NCBI RefSeq assembly: GCF_047229345.1
Contig: NZ_JBFTER010000011.1
Location: 9,235 to 73,234, forward strand
DNA length: 64,000 nucleotides
Direction: 5' to 3'
Origin: Cellulomonas_A sp047229345
GTDB taxonomy: Bacteria > Actinomycetota > Actinomycetes > Actinomycetales > Cellulomonadaceae
The notes under the pieces were generated by a model, which saw only the letters and a list, made by a program, of their open reading frames with translations, had not been told where the DNA came from and made no database searches. How positions within the stretch are numbered: position 1 is the first letter of the stretch; each line of letters opens with the position of its first letter. A program made the position numbers and the translations under genes. Shown piece by piece: positions 40,503-49,804 of the stretch.

Positions 40503-42011
40503 TCAGATGCCCAGCTGGTACACGCCCCAGTACGCGAGCACGACGAGGATGACGGCCGCACCGGCGACCGAGGTCCACAGCTCGACGACCGCGACCCCGC
40601 CGGTCGCGACGCGGTCCCCGGCGTCGCGCAGCCGGCGTGCCCGGTCGAGCAGCGCGACCCCCGCGACGACCGCCGCGATGCCGAGCACGCGGACCCCGAT
40701 CCACCCGCCCTGCACCACCCACGCGTTGCGCTCGTAGCCGAGCGCGAGGCGCGCGACCGCGACGAGGTACCAGACGAGGGCCGCGACCGTCGCGACGACG
40801 AGCAGGCGCAGCGCGTCCGCCCGACCCCGGACGCCCGCCCCGAGACCGTCCGGCAGCTCGGGCAGTCCGCGGCGGCGGCGCACGGCCCGGTGCAGCACCG
40901 AGCCGAGGTGCGCGAAGGGGCCGACGGCGAGCAGCACGATGCCGCCCCCGACGGTGGCGAGCACGACGTCGCCGTCGCCGAGCCAGCGCGGGGTCGGCAC
41001 CGGCGCCGCCCAGTAGTCCTGGACCGGCTGCGCCCCGGCGATCCGGGGGCTCGCGCCCGACGTCCCCGGCAGCCCCCGGACCCAGCCCGTGAGGTCGCGC
41101 AGGAAGTCCTCGACGACGACGCCCTCCACGCGGATGCCGTGGCTCGCGCCCTCGTAGTAGCGGACGGTGTACTCGGCGCTGCCCGCGATCGCGGTGTCGC
41201 GGATGATCTGCTCGGCGCCCTGGACGAGCGGCATCGACGCGTCGCCCGTCCCGTAGACCACGAGCACCGGCTGGCGCATCTGGCGCTGGTACGGCGCGAC
41301 GTCGAAGTCCGCGTACTCGAAGCCGCCGCCGGGCAGCGACATGCCGACCGCGCGCGGGATCGCGCGGAACACCCCGCTCGGGACCCCCGTGTTGCGCAGG
41401 TAGGAGTCGGTCGCGAACGCCGCCTGCTGGCGCGGAGGGACGACGGGCGCGGACACGAGCGCGACGAACGCGAGAGACGGGTCCTCCGCGGCCATGACCG
41501 GGGCGATCCAGGCACCCTCGCTCTCGCCGTACAGCCCGACGCGTGCCGGGTCGACGTCGGTCCAGCCGCGCAGCACCTCGACCGACCGGGCGTAGTCGGC
41601 CGCCATCGCGACGTAGTCCCGGTGCCGCGCGGTGTACGTGTCGAGCCGCTTGTCGGGGACCATCGCGACGACGCCGGACTCCGCGAGCGCGTACGCCTGC
41701 TCCTCGAACGCGGTCGAGAACTTCCCCGTGCCCGCACCGTGCACGAACACGACCCCGGCCCGGTCGCCCGGCGCACCCACCGGCTCGCTGATCTGGGCCT
41801 GCACCACGGCGCCGTCGAGCTGGACGCTCACCACCGTCGTGCGGACCTCGTACCGGACGGGCTCGGGCGCACCGCCGATCGCGGTCGACGCGCTCTGCGT
41901 CTCGAGCGGGTCGGTCAGCGGGACCGGGTCCCACTGCGGGCCCATCACCGCGCCGACGACGGCCAGCAGGATGATCCCCACGACCGTCCCCGCGGCGACC
42001 CGGTTCGGCAT
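40503..42011 (-). CDS. Alpha/beta hydrolase with C-terminal membrane domain
   Basis: 502 residues. One N-terminal span (about 5-25), then an outer alpha/beta-hydrolase: VVFVHGAGTG (oxyanion region), nucleophile elbow GLYGESEGAW (Gly-x-Ser-x-Gly relaxed to G-E-S-E-G), the acid in LVVYGTGDASMPL, and His in YEGASHGI. After about 340 residues come four spans, an uncommon addition. Probably an esterase or dienelactone-hydrolase-like enzyme at the membrane; substrate unknown. ATG at 42011 follows a GATAAT box by 6 nt (leaderless). Lies between era and the phosphatase. Confidence 0.85.
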   Translation of the reverse strand: MPNRVAAGTVVGIILLAVVGAVMGPQWDPVPLTDPLETQSASTAIGGAPEPVRYEVRTTVVSVQLDGAVVQAQISEPVGAPGDRAGVVFVHGAGTGKFSTAFEEQAYALAESGVVAMVPDKRLDTYTARHRDYVAMAADYARSVEVLRGWTDVDPARVGLYGESEGAWIAPVMAAEDPSLAFVALVSAPVVPPRQQAAFATDSYLRNTGVPSGVFRAIPRAVGMSLPGGGFEYADFDVAPYQRQMRQPVLVVYGTGDASMPLVQGAEQIIRDTAIAGSAEYTVRYYEGASHGIRVEGVVVEDFLRDLTGWVRGLPGTSGASPRIAGAQPVQDYWAAPVPTPRWLGDGDVVLATVGGGIVLLAVGPFAHLGSVLHRAVRRRRGLPELPDGLGAGVRGRADALRLLVVATVAALVWYLVAVARLALGYERNAWVVQGGWIGVRVLGIAAVVAGVALLDRARRLRDAGDRVATGGVAVVELWTSVAGAAVILVVLAYWGVYQLGI

Positions 42012-42017
42012 CCGGCG

Positions 42018-42023
42018 ATTATC
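42018..42023 (-). promoter_or_regulatory. -10 box GATAAT of the alpha/beta-hydrolase gene
   Basis: GATAAT on the minus strand, 6 nt before the ATG, a strong -10 in this base composition; implies an mRNA starting at the start codon. Confidence 0.6.
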
Positions 42024-42076
42024 GCGCAGCCCCTCACCAGGACCGGGAGCCACCCCGGGCCGCAGGGCGGTCGTCG

Positions 42077-42994
42077 TCAGAAGCCCATCCGCCCGAGCTG
42101 CTTCGGGTCGCGCTGCCAGTCCTTGGCGACCTTGACGTGCAGGTCGAGGAACACGCGCGTGCCGAGCAGCGCCTCGATGCCGCGCCGGGCCTCGGTGCCG
42201 ACCTCGCGCAGCCGCGAGCCGCCGCGACCGATGATGATGGCCTTCTGGCTGTCGCGCTCGACGAAGAGGTGCACGCGCACGTCGAGCATCGCGGGCCCCT
42301 GCGCACCGTCGGGCTGCGGGCGCGGGACGATCTCGTCGACGACCACGGCGAGCGAGTGCGGGAGCTCGTCGCGCACGCCCTCGAGCGCCGCCTCGCGGAC
42401 CAGCTCGGCGACCATGACGTTCTCGGGCTCGTCGGTCAGCTCGCCTTCGGGGTACAGCGCCGGGCCCTCGTCGAGGTGCCCGATGAGCACCTTCTCGAGC
42501 TCGGCGACCTGGTAGCCCGACTCGGCCGAGACCGGGATGATGTCGGCCCACTCGCCGAGCGCCGAGACGGCGAGCAGGTGCTCCGCGAGCCGCGCCTTGC
42601 CGACGAGGTCCGCCTTGGTGGCGATCGCCACGACCGGCGTACCCCGGCCGTCGCGCGCGAGCTCGCTCAGCTGCTCGGCGATGTACCGGTCCCCCGGGCC
42701 GACCTTCTGGTCCGAGGGCAGGCAGAAGCCGACGACGTCGACCTCGGTCAGGGTGTCCTTGACGAGGTCGTTGAGGCGCTCGCCGAGCAGCGTGCGCGGG
42801 CGGTGCAGGCCCGGGGTGTCGACGAGCACGAGCTGCGCGTCGGGGCGGTGCACGATCCCGCGGATGGTGTGGCGCGTCGTCTGCGGGCGGCCCGAGGTGA
42901 TCGCGACCTTCTGGCCCACGAGCGCGTTCGTGAGCGTCGACTTCCCGGCGTTGGGCCGGCCCACGAGGCAGGCGAATCCGGATCGGAAGGTCAT
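42077..42994 (-). CDS. era: GTPase Era
   Basis: 305-residue GTPase acting in 16S rRNA maturation and 30S assembly. G1 GRPNAGKST, G2 RPQTTRH, G3 DTPG, G4 TKAD, G5 SAE, then the C-terminal KH domain with VERDSQKAIIIGRGGSRLRE. The ATG overlaps the stop of the CorC-like gene (ATGA). It ends the phoH-ybeY-corC-era operon, an order conserved in actinobacteria. Confidence 0.96.
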   Translation of the reverse strand: MTFRSGFACLVGRPNAGKSTLTNALVGQKVAITSGRPQTTRHTIRGIVHRPDAQLVLVDTPGLHRPRTLLGERLNDLVKDTLTEVDVVGFCLPSDQKVGPGDRYIAEQLSELARDGRGTPVVAIATKADLVGKARLAEHLLAVSALGEWADIIPVSAESGYQVAELEKVLIGHLDEGPALYPEGELTDEPENVMVAELVREAALEGVRDELPHSLAVVVDEIVPRPQPDGAQGPAMLDVRVHLFVERDSQKAIIIGRGGSRLREVGTEARRGIEALLGTRVFLDLHVKVAKDWQRDPKQLGRMGF

Positions 42995-44310
42995 CGGGTG
43001 GCTCCAGGTGTGGCATCGGTGGACGCGTCGGCGACGACGTCCTCGGGGGTGTCGTCGGGCGCGTCGTCGGCGCTCGTCGCGCTGCGGCTCACGAGCAGCG
43101 TCGCGACCTGCTTGCGCCGGCCCTGCGTGCGCTCGGCGACGAGGTGCAGGCCGTGGATGTCGCCGGCCGAGCCGGGGATCGGGACCTTGCCGAGCGCCTT
43201 CGCGAGCAGGCCGCCCGCCGAGTCGACGTCGTCGTCCTCGACGTCGAGCTCGAACAGCTCCCCGAGCTCGTCCTTGCCCAGCCGGGCCGGCACGCGGAAG
43301 GTGCCGTCCCCGAGGTCCTCGACGACGGGGCCGCTCGGGTCGTGCTCGTCGGTCAGCTCGCCGACGATCTCCTCGAGCGCGTCCTCGATCGTCACGAGGC
43401 CCGCGACGCCGCCGTACTCGTCGACCACGATCGCCATGTGGGAGGACCCGGCCTGCATCTCGCGCAGCAGGTCGTCCGCCGGCTTCGACTCGGGGACGAA
43501 CACCGCGGGACGCGCGATCGACGCCGCGGGTGCGTCGGCGGAGCCCGGGTCGTCGTGCTGGCGGCGCACGAGGTCCTTGAGGTACAGCACGCCGCGCACG
43601 TCGTCGACGGACTCCCCCACCACGGGCACGCGCGAGTAGCCCGAGCGCAGCAGGAGCGAGAGGACCTTGCGCAGCGGTGTCGCCGCGTCCGTCGTGACCA
43701 TGTCGGTGCGCGGGACCATGACCTCGCGGGTCAGCGTGTCGCCGAGCTCGAGCACCGAGCGGAACATGTCCCGCTCGTCCTCCTCGATGCCCTCCGACTC
43801 GCTCACGCGCTGCACCATCTCCCGCAGCTCGTCCTCGTCGAGCTCCGCGGTGCGGCCCGCACCGGGCGACGCGCGCGCGACCCAGCCGACGAGCGCGTGC
43901 GTCGCGGCGAGCAGCGGGGCGAGCCAGACGAGCACCGTGACCGGGTGCTGGCGACCGAACGTGCGCGGGCTGACCCGGACGAGCAGGTACGCGACGACCG
44001 CGCACAGCGCACCGGCCACGAGCAGCACGACCCACCACGGGAGCGGGCGGCTCGCGACCACGAGCGTCAGGCACACCGTCGCCGTCATCTCCGCGAGCAG
44101 CCGCACGAAGGCGGCCGAGGACGCGACCTCGCCGGGTCGCTCGGTGAGCCGGTGCACCCGCGCGGCGCCGGGGCGCCGCTCCGCGAACAGCTCCGTCACC
44201 GCGGAGCGGGTCACGCGCACGACGGCGACCTCGCCCGCGCTGAGCGCCGCCGCGAGCGCGATCCCGACGACCGCGAGCACGACGAGCAGGCCGACGGGGA
44301 TGTCGGTCAT
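42991..44310 (-). CDS. CorC/HlyC-family CNNM-type membrane protein (DUF21-CBS-CorC)
   Basis: 439 residues: N-terminal DUF21 domain with about four spans (5-150), a Bateman pair of CBS domains with EVMVPRTDMVTTDAATPL and MAIVVDEYGGVAGLVTIEDAL, and the C-terminal CorC_HlyC transporter-associated domain (FRVPARLGKDELGELF). Members are linked to magnesium/cobalt efflux or regulation. Start and stop both overlap neighbours by 4 nt, so it is coupled to ybeY and era. Confidence 0.93.
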   Translation of the reverse strand: MTDIPVGLLVVLAVVGIALAAALSAGEVAVVRVTRSAVTELFAERRPGAARVHRLTERPGEVASSAAFVRLLAEMTATVCLTLVVASRPLPWWVVLLVAGALCAVVAYLLVRVSPRTFGRQHPVTVLVWLAPLLAATHALVGWVARASPGAGRTAELDEDELREMVQRVSESEGIEEDERDMFRSVLELGDTLTREVMVPRTDMVTTDAATPLRKVLSLLLRSGYSRVPVVGESVDDVRGVLYLKDLVRRQHDDPGSADAPAASIARPAVFVPESKPADDLLREMQAGSSHMAIVVDEYGGVAGLVTIEDALEEIVGELTDEHDPSGPVVEDLGDGTFRVPARLGKDELGELFELDVEDDDVDSAGGLLAKALGKVPIPGSAGDIHGLHLVAERTQGRRKQVATLLVSRSATSADDAPDDTPEDVVADASTDATPGATR

Positions 44311-44759
44311 CGCCCGGCCAGGAACGTGAGCAGGAGCTGGCGCTGGAGCGCGAACATCTCCTTCTCCTCCTCCGGTTCCGCGTGGTCGTACCCGAGCAGG
44401 TGCAGGATCCCGTGGGTCGTGAGGAGCAGCAGCTCCTCGGCGGTCGAGTGCCCCGCGACGCGCGCCTGCTGCGCGGCGACCTCGGGGCACAGCACGACGT
44501 CGCCGAGCAGGCCGGCGGGCGTCTGCTCGCCCTCGCGCCCCGGGCGCAGCTCGTCCATCGGGAAGGAGAGCACGTCCGTGGGGCCGGGCTCGTCCATGTA
44601 CCGCACGTGCAGGTCCGTCATGACCTGCGTGCCGACCAGGAGGATCGACAGCTCGGTCTGGGGGTGCACGTGCAGCGCGTCGAGCACGTACCGCGCGAGC
44701 GCCGCGAACTCGGCCTCGTCGACCTCGGCGCCCGACTCGTTGTTGACCTCGACGCTCAC
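44307..44759 (-). CDS. ybeY: Endoribonuclease YbeY
   Basis: 150-residue zinc RNase for 16S 3'-end maturation and ribosome quality control. Begins MSVEVNNESG, typical of the family; the zinc triad is in HGILHLLGYDH, preceded by TDVLSFPMDE and GDVVLCPEVA. The GTG at 44759 overlaps the phoH stop (GTGA); a GTG at 44771 would add four residues. Confidence 0.96.
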   Translation of the reverse strand: MSVEVNNESGAEVDEAEFAALARYVLDALHVHPQTELSILLVGTQVMTDLHVRYMDEPGPTDVLSFPMDELRPGREGEQTPAGLLGDVVLCPEVAAQQARVAGHSTAEELLLLTTHGILHLLGYDHAEPEEEKEMFALQRQLLLTFLAGR

Positions 44760-45757
44760 GTGCGGTCCCACCGTGCGTAGGCGTCGATGATGTCGCTCAC
44801 GAGCCGGTGGCGGACCACGTCCGAGGACGACAGCCGGCAGAACGCCACGTCGTCCACGTCCGCGAGGATCGACTCGACGACCCGCAGCCCCGAGGTCGTC
44901 GCCGAGGGCAGGTCGACCTGCGTCACGTCGCCGGTGACGACGACCCGGGACCCGAAGCCGAGGCGCGTCAGGAACATCTTCATCTGCTCGGTCGAGGTGT
45001 TCTGGGCCTCGTCGAGGATGATGAAGGAGTCGTTGAGCGTGCGCCCGCGCATGTAGGCGAGCGGCGCGACCTCGATCGTGCCGGCCTCCATGAGGCGCGG
45101 GATCGAGTCGGGGTCGACCATGTCGTGCAGCGCGTCGTACAGCGGGCGCAGGTACGGGTCGATCTTGTCGTTGAGGGTCCCGGGCAGGAACCCGAGCCGC
45201 TCGCCGGCCTCGACCGCGGGCCGGGTCAGCACGATGCGGTTGACCTCGCGCGCCTGGAGCGCCTGGACGGCCTTGGCCATGGCCAGGTACGTCTTGCCGG
45301 TCCCCGCGGGCCCGATCCCGAACGTCACGGTGTGCCGGTCGATCGCGTCGACGTACTCCTTCTGCCCCGTGGTCTTGGGGCGGATGGTCTTGCCGCGGCT
45401 CGACAGGATGTTGAACGTGAGGACGTCGGCCGGGCGCGCCCCGGCGTCGGCGGCGAGCATCGCCACCGAGCGGGTCACGACGTCCGGGGTCAGCGGCGTG
45501 CCGCTCGCGGCCATCTCGACGAGCTCGTCGACGAGGCGCGCCACGAGGGCGACGTCGCCCGCCGGTCCGGCGAGGCTGATCTCGTTGCCGCGCGCGTGGA
45601 TGTCGACGTCCCGGAACCCGGCCTCGACGGCCCGCAGCACCTCGTCGCGCCGGCCGAGCAGCTCGGCCATCGAGATCTCCGGGGGGATCGTGATCCTGTG
45701 CTCGAGGTGGGCGGTCACGCCTGCGCCACCGCGCCGTGCGGATGTGCTGTCGGTCAT
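44756..45757 (-). CDS. phoH: PhoH-like ATPase
   Basis: 333 residues. Walker A GIGPAGTGKTYLAMA, the segment IVLTRPAVEAGERLGFLPG, Walker B FIILDEAQNT, and VVVTGDVTQVDLP are the PhoH core; an N-terminal KH-like region precedes. Its linkage to ybeY is near universal and suggests a role in RNA/ribosome metabolism. First gene of the phoH-ybeY-corC-era operon. Confidence 0.95.
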   Translation of the reverse strand: MTDSTSARRGGAGVTAHLEHRITIPPEISMAELLGRRDEVLRAVEAGFRDVDIHARGNEISLAGPAGDVALVARLVDELVEMAASGTPLTPDVVTRSVAMLAADAGARPADVLTFNILSSRGKTIRPKTTGQKEYVDAIDRHTVTFGIGPAGTGKTYLAMAKAVQALQAREVNRIVLTRPAVEAGERLGFLPGTLNDKIDPYLRPLYDALHDMVDPDSIPRLMEAGTIEVAPLAYMRGRTLNDSFIILDEAQNTSTEQMKMFLTRLGFGSRVVVTGDVTQVDLPSATTSGLRVVESILADVDDVAFCRLSSSDVVRHRLVSDIIDAYARWDRT

Positions 45758-45857
45758 GTGCTCGGCTCGCGCCTCGCGCTCCTTCGGTGCGGACCCTCTC
45801 CGTTCCCGGCGCCCTCAGCGGGCCCGGGATCCCCTGCGCTGCTGCGGGGACCCCACG

Positions 45858-45863
45858 AGTCTA
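45858..45863 (-). promoter_or_regulatory. Possible -10 box of the phoH operon
   Basis: TAGACT on the minus strand, about 100 nt before the phoH start, in the 269-bp divergent spacer; the only good TANNNT on that strand there. The rest of the spacer shows no other recognised signal. Confidence 0.4.
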
Positions 45864-46026
45864 CCGAGGGACGCGCCCGGATGGCCCGCGCACCGCGCGC
45901 GTGCTGCGTGCGGCGCCCGCGGGTGCGGATCGGGCGCCCGTGGCGCGTCCTGCGCGGGACGTCGACCGACCGCGGGCACACTCGGGACGTGCGCCGAGCG
46001 GCGCGCCGGACGACGAGGGGGACGCG

Positions 46027-46569
46027 ATGCACGTGGGAGCCGGACGAGACGGGCGGGCTGCGGCCACCACGGTGCTGCTGCGCGCCACGACGGCCGCGCT
46101 CGGGCTCGGCCTGCTCGCCGCCTGCGCGGGCACGAGCGGCGAGGACCCGACCGCGAGCGCGAGCCCCGAGCCGTCCGCGACGCCGACCACCACGGCGTCG
46201 CCCACGCCGGAGCCGACGGTCGAGCCCTCGGCCACGGCGGTCCCGGGCGACGTCCCGACGAACGGCCCGGTCGCCATCACGGCGCCCACCTCCGGTGCGA
46301 CGCTCGCCGGCCCGCAGGTCGAGGTGACCGGGACGGGGACGGCGTTCGAGGGCACGCTGCTCTGGGAGGTCGTGTCGGTCGAGACCGGCGAGGTGGGTGC
46401 GCAGGACTTCACGACGGGCGGCGCGAACGGCGAGATCGGCCCGTTCGCCTTCACCGCGACGGTGCCGCCGGGGACGTGGACGCTGCACGTGTGGGAGCCC
46501 GGCATGGGCGAGGGCGACACCGCCGAGGGACGCCGCAACGAGGCGACGGTGACGTTCACGGTGTCCTGA
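46027..46569 (+). CDS. Lipoprotein with Gmad2 immunoglobulin-like domain
   Basis: 180 residues. Signal with lipobox LAAC, a Thr/Pro/Ser-rich spacer, then a single beta-sandwich domain beginning PVAITAPTSGATLAGPQVEVTGTGTAFEGTLLWEV and ending GTWTLHVWEPGMGEGDTAEGRRNE.., the pattern of Gmad2 domains first noted in spore-germination-associated proteins. Cell-surface lipoprotein of unknown role. ATG has GAGGGG upstream; longer frames are not supported. It stands alone between the phoH and rsmE operons. Confidence 0.82.
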   Translation: MHVGAGRDGRAAATTVLLRATTAALGLGLLAACAGTSGEDPTASASPEPSATPTTTASPTPEPTVEPSATAVPGDVPTNGPVAITAPTSGATLAGPQVEVTGTGTAFEGTLLWEVVSVETGEVGAQDFTTGGANGEIGPFAFTATVPPGTWTLHVWEPGMGEGDTAEGRRNEATVTFTVS

Positions 46570-46677
46570 CCGTCGGCGGCCGGACCGCCGGCGACGTCGA
46601 GCCCTCCCAGCCGGGCTACGCCCGGACGCGCAGGACGGCGCGCGGGCCGCAGCACGACGGAGCCGCGAGACCGCGTC

Positions 46678-47514
46678 TCAGGACCAGCGGCCGAGGCGCT
46701 CCGCGAGCAGGGCGAGCGCGACCGGGCCCGCGGTCGACGTCCGCAGCACGTGCGGTCCGAGCCGCACCGTCAGCGCGCCCGCCTCGGTGAGCGCGTCGAC
46801 CTCGCGCCGGGAGATCCCGCCCTCGGGGCCGACGACGACGAGCACCTCGACGGGGGCCACGTCCGCGTCCGGGCCACGGTCCTCGGGTGCACCGACGCCC
46901 TCGGGGCCGGGTCCCGCAGCAGCCGCGCCCGACGTCGGGAGCGCGACCGACGCGAGCGGCGCGCTCGCCTCCTCGTGCAGCACGAGGGCGAGCCCGCCGC
47001 GCCGCGCCGTCTCCTGGACGCGCTGGACCAGCCCCCGGCCGTCGAGCGCCGTCCCGACCTCGGGGACCCACGCACGCCGCGACTGCTTCGCCGCCGCCCG
47101 GACCGTGCCGAGCCAGCGCAGGCGGCTCTTGGCCGCGCGGTCGCCCCGCCACACGACGACCGAGCGCTCGGCCTGCCACGGCACCACCGCGTCGACGCCC
47201 ACCTCGGTCGCCGCCTCGATCGCGAGCTCGTCCCGGTCGCCCTTCGCGAGCGCCTGCACGAGCACGAGCGCGACGCCGGGCGCCGGCTCCTCGACGCGCG
47301 CCTGCACCCGAAGCTGCACGCCCTCGGGGTGGGCGCCCTCGACGACGCACTCGAGGCGCACGCCCCGGCCGTCGACGACGTCGACCCGCTCACCGGGCGA
47401 CCGCCGCTGGACGACGCCCGCGTGCCGCCCCTCGGCGCCGTCGAGCAGGTGCAGGGCACCCGTCCCGACGCCCGCGAGGCTCCCGGGCTCCGCGAGGAAG
47501 ACCGGCGCGCTCAC
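46678..47514 (-). CDS. rsmE: 16S rRNA (uracil-1498-N3)-methyltransferase RsmE
   Basis: 278 residues, SPOUT-class enzyme. N-terminal PUA-like part with HAGVVQRRSPGERVDVVDGRG; the trefoil-knot part has VQALAKGDRDELAIEAATEVGVD, QSRRAWVPEV, VVVGPEGGISRREVDAL and LGPHVLRTSTAGPVAL. An Ala/Gly/Pro-rich insertion (about 196-222) is unusual. GTG start follows the dnaJ stop by 4 nt; hrcA-dnaJ-rsmE is a conserved order. Confidence 0.94.
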   Translation of the reverse strand: MSAPVFLAEPGSLAGVGTGALHLLDGAEGRHAGVVQRRSPGERVDVVDGRGVRLECVVEGAHPEGVQLRVQARVEEPAPGVALVLVQALAKGDRDELAIEAATEVGVDAVVPWQAERSVVVWRGDRAAKSRLRWLGTVRAAAKQSRRAWVPEVGTALDGRGLVQRVQETARRGGLALVLHEEASAPLASVALPTSGAAAAGPGPEGVGAPEDRGPDADVAPVEVLVVVGPEGGISRREVDALTEAGALTVRLGPHVLRTSTAGPVALALLAERLGRWS

Positions 47515-47518
47515 CGGC

Positions 47519-48646
47519 TCAGCGCCCCGCGAGCTTGTCGCGCAGCTTGGCGAAGACCCCGGCGTTCGCCGCCGAGAGCCGCCCCTCGGGGCGCTCCTCG
47601 CCGCGCAGCACCGCGAGCCGGCGCACGAGCTCGGCCTGCTCGTCGTCGAGCGACGTCGGGACCTGCACCTCGACGTGCACGTGCAGGTCGCCGCGGCCGC
47701 CGACGTGCAGGCGCCCCACGCCGAGCCCCTTGAGCGTCACGACCTGGCCCGGCTGCGTGCCCGGGCGCAGGTCGATCTCGCGCGGGCCGTCGAGCGTGTC
47801 GAGCACGAGCACCGTGCCGAGCGCGGCCGCCGTCATCGGGACCGGGAGGTTGCAGTGCAGGTCGTCGCCGTTGCGCATGAACGTCTCGTGCTTGCGCTCG
47901 CGCACCTCGAGGTACACGTCGCCCGCGGGACCGCCGGCCGGGCCGACCTCGCCCTGGCCCGTGAGCTTGATGCGCGTCCCGGTGTCGACGCCCGCGGGGA
48001 CGTCGACGCTCAGGGTCCGGCGCGAGCGCACCCGCCCCTCGCCCGAGCACTCGGTGCACGGCTCGGGGATGACGGTCCCGAAGCCGTGGCACGCGGCGCA
48101 CGGCTGGGAGGTCATGACCTGGCCGAGGAACGAGCGCGCGACCCGCTGCACGCTGCCCCGCCCGCCGCAGACCTCGCACGTGCGCGGCGACGTCCCCGGG
48201 CGGCAGCACGTGCCCGAGCACGTGGGGCACACGACCGCGGTGTCGACCGGCACGTCGCGGTGCACGCCGAACGTCGTCTCCGCGAGGTCGAGGTCGAGGC
48301 GCACGAGCGCGTCCTGCCCGCGACGCGCGCGCGGGATCGGGCCGCGCTGGGCACCCGCACCCGCCGCCGCCCCGAAGAACGTCTCGAAGATGTCCTGGAA
48401 GCCGAAGCCGCCGCCCATGCCGCCGCCCGGCGACGCCGGGTCCGCGCCCAGGTCGTACATCCGGCGCTTCTCCGGGTTGGACAGCACCTCGTAGGCGCGC
48501 GAGACGTCCTTGAAGCGCTCGTCGGAGGCCCCCTCCGTCCCGGCGACGTCCGGGTGGTGCTCGCGCGCGAGGCGCCGGTAGGCCTTCTTGATCTGCTCCG
48601 GGCTCGCGTCGCGCGGCACGCCGAGGATCTCGTAGTAGTCGCTCAC
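47519..48646 (-). CDS. dnaJ: Chaperone DnaJ (DnaJ2 type)
   Basis: 375-residue Hsp70 co-chaperone. J domain DYYEILGVPRDASPEQIKKAY with HPD in HHPDVAGT, a Gly/Phe region, four CxxCxGxG zinc motifs (CPTCSGTC, CEVCGGRG, CAACHGFG, CTECSGEG), then the client-binding domain VDVPAGVDTGTRIKLTGQG. First zinc motif has Cys in place of the final Gly region, a minor oddity. It follows hrcA by 40 nt with AGAGAG before the GTG, so it is under the same CIRCE control. Confidence 0.95.
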   Translation of the reverse strand: MSDYYEILGVPRDASPEQIKKAYRRLAREHHPDVAGTEGASDERFKDVSRAYEVLSNPEKRRMYDLGADPASPGGGMGGGFGFQDIFETFFGAAAGAGAQRGPIPRARRGQDALVRLDLDLAETTFGVHRDVPVDTAVVCPTCSGTCCRPGTSPRTCEVCGGRGSVQRVARSFLGQVMTSQPCAACHGFGTVIPEPCTECSGEGRVRSRRTLSVDVPAGVDTGTRIKLTGQGEVGPAGGPAGDVYLEVRERKHETFMRNGDDLHCNLPVPMTAAALGTVLVLDTLDGPREIDLRPGTQPGQVVTLKGLGVGRLHVGGRGDLHVHVEVQVPTSLDDEQAELVRRLAVLRGEERPEGRLSAANAGVFAKLRDKLAGR

Positions 48647-48686
48647 TGAACTCTCTCTGTGCTGGGGGGAACGCAGGGGGGAGGCG

Positions 48687-49718
48687 TCATCCGGCGAGGA
48701 TCCGGGACAGGTACCGCGCGACCGCGCGGACCGAGGCCATCGTCGCCGGGTAGTCCATGCGCAGCGGCCCGATCGAGCCGATCCGGGCCACCGCCGTGCC
48801 GTCGTCGCGCGCGCCGCTGTAGCCGCTCGTCACGAAGCTCGTCTCGAGCAGGCCCTCGTGCTGGGTCTCGCGCCCGATGCGCACCGCGACCCCGCCCGAG
48901 TCCTCGGCCATCTCGCTGAGCAGCCGCAGCAGCACGACCTGCTCCTCGAGCGCCTCGAGCACCGGGCCGATGGTGTGCGTGAAGTCCGAGCCGGTGCCGC
49001 GCGCGAGGTTCGCGGTCCCGGCGAGCACGATGCGCTCCTCGATCTCCTGCCGCAACGTCTCCTCGACGACCGCGACGACCGAGCGCACGAGCGGCACGTC
49101 GTGCGGGGCGAACGCGTCGGGGAGCGCGGCGAGCACCCCGTCGAGCTCGGGCAGGCGCCGGCCCGCGGCCGCGACGTTGAGCCGCGTCCGGAGCTGGGCG
49201 ACGACGCCCTCCTCGACGTCCGCGGCGAGCTCGAGCGTGCGCTGCTCGACGCGGCCGTTGTCCGTGATGATGACGACGAGCAGGCGCCGGTCGCCGACGG
49301 GCACGAGCTCGAGGTGACGCAGCGCCGAGCGCCGCAGCGACGGGTACTGCACGACGGCGACCTGCTGCGTGAGCTGCGCGAGCAGCCGCACGGAGCGGTC
49401 GACGACGTCGTCGAGGTCGACGGCGTCCTCGAGGAACGACTGGATCGCGCGCTTCTCGGGCGCGGACAGCGGCTTGACGGTCGAGAGGCGGTCGACGAAC
49501 AGCCGGTAGCCCTTGTCGGTCGGGACGCGGCCCGCGGACGTGTGCGGCTGGGCGATGTAGCCGCCCTCCTCGAGAGCCGCCATGTCGTTGCGGATCGTCG
49601 CGGGCGAGACGCCGAGCGAGTGGCGCTCGACGAGCGCGCGGGAGCCGACCGGCTCCTTGGTCTGCACGTAGTCCTCGACGATCGCGCGCAGCACGTCGAG
49701 CTTGCGGTCCTCGCTCAT
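48687..49718 (-). CDS. hrcA: Heat-inducible transcription repressor HrcA
   Basis: 343 residues. N-terminal winged HTH with KLDVLRAIVEDYVQTKEPVGSRALVERHSLGVSPATIRNDMAALEEGGYI and HTSAGRVPTDKGYR, followed by the GAF-like HrcA domain and the C-terminal VRIGRE / VTSGY elements. Binds CIRCE and represses heat-shock genes with GroEL assistance. AGGAGG lies 5 nt before the ATG, the best ribosome-binding site in the window. A CIRCE element 87 bp upstream indicates autoregulation of hrcA-dnaJ-rsmE. Confidence 0.96.
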   Translation of the reverse strand: MSEDRKLDVLRAIVEDYVQTKEPVGSRALVERHSLGVSPATIRNDMAALEEGGYIAQPHTSAGRVPTDKGYRLFVDRLSTVKPLSAPEKRAIQSFLEDAVDLDDVVDRSVRLLAQLTQQVAVVQYPSLRRSALRHLELVPVGDRRLLVVIITDNGRVEQRTLELAADVEEGVVAQLRTRLNVAAAGRRLPELDGVLAALPDAFAPHDVPLVRSVVAVVEETLRQEIEERIVLAGTANLARGTGSDFTHTIGPVLEALEEQVVLLRLLSEMAEDSGGVAVRIGRETQHEGLLETSFVTSGYSGARDDGTAVARIGSIGPLRMDYPATMASVRAVARYLSRILAG

Positions 49719-49804
49719 CGCACCTCCTGGCCGTCGGACCTGTGGCGTGCCCGGCGCGTCGGCCGCCGGACGGCGCCCACGGGACGGGGCGGACCGGCGC
49801 AGGC

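Noticed and set aside
46571..46596. Hairpin after the Gmad2 lipoprotein gene
   Set aside because: Arms pair only with a bulge (CGTCGGCGG against CCGCCGGCGACG); could terminate but too weak to list.
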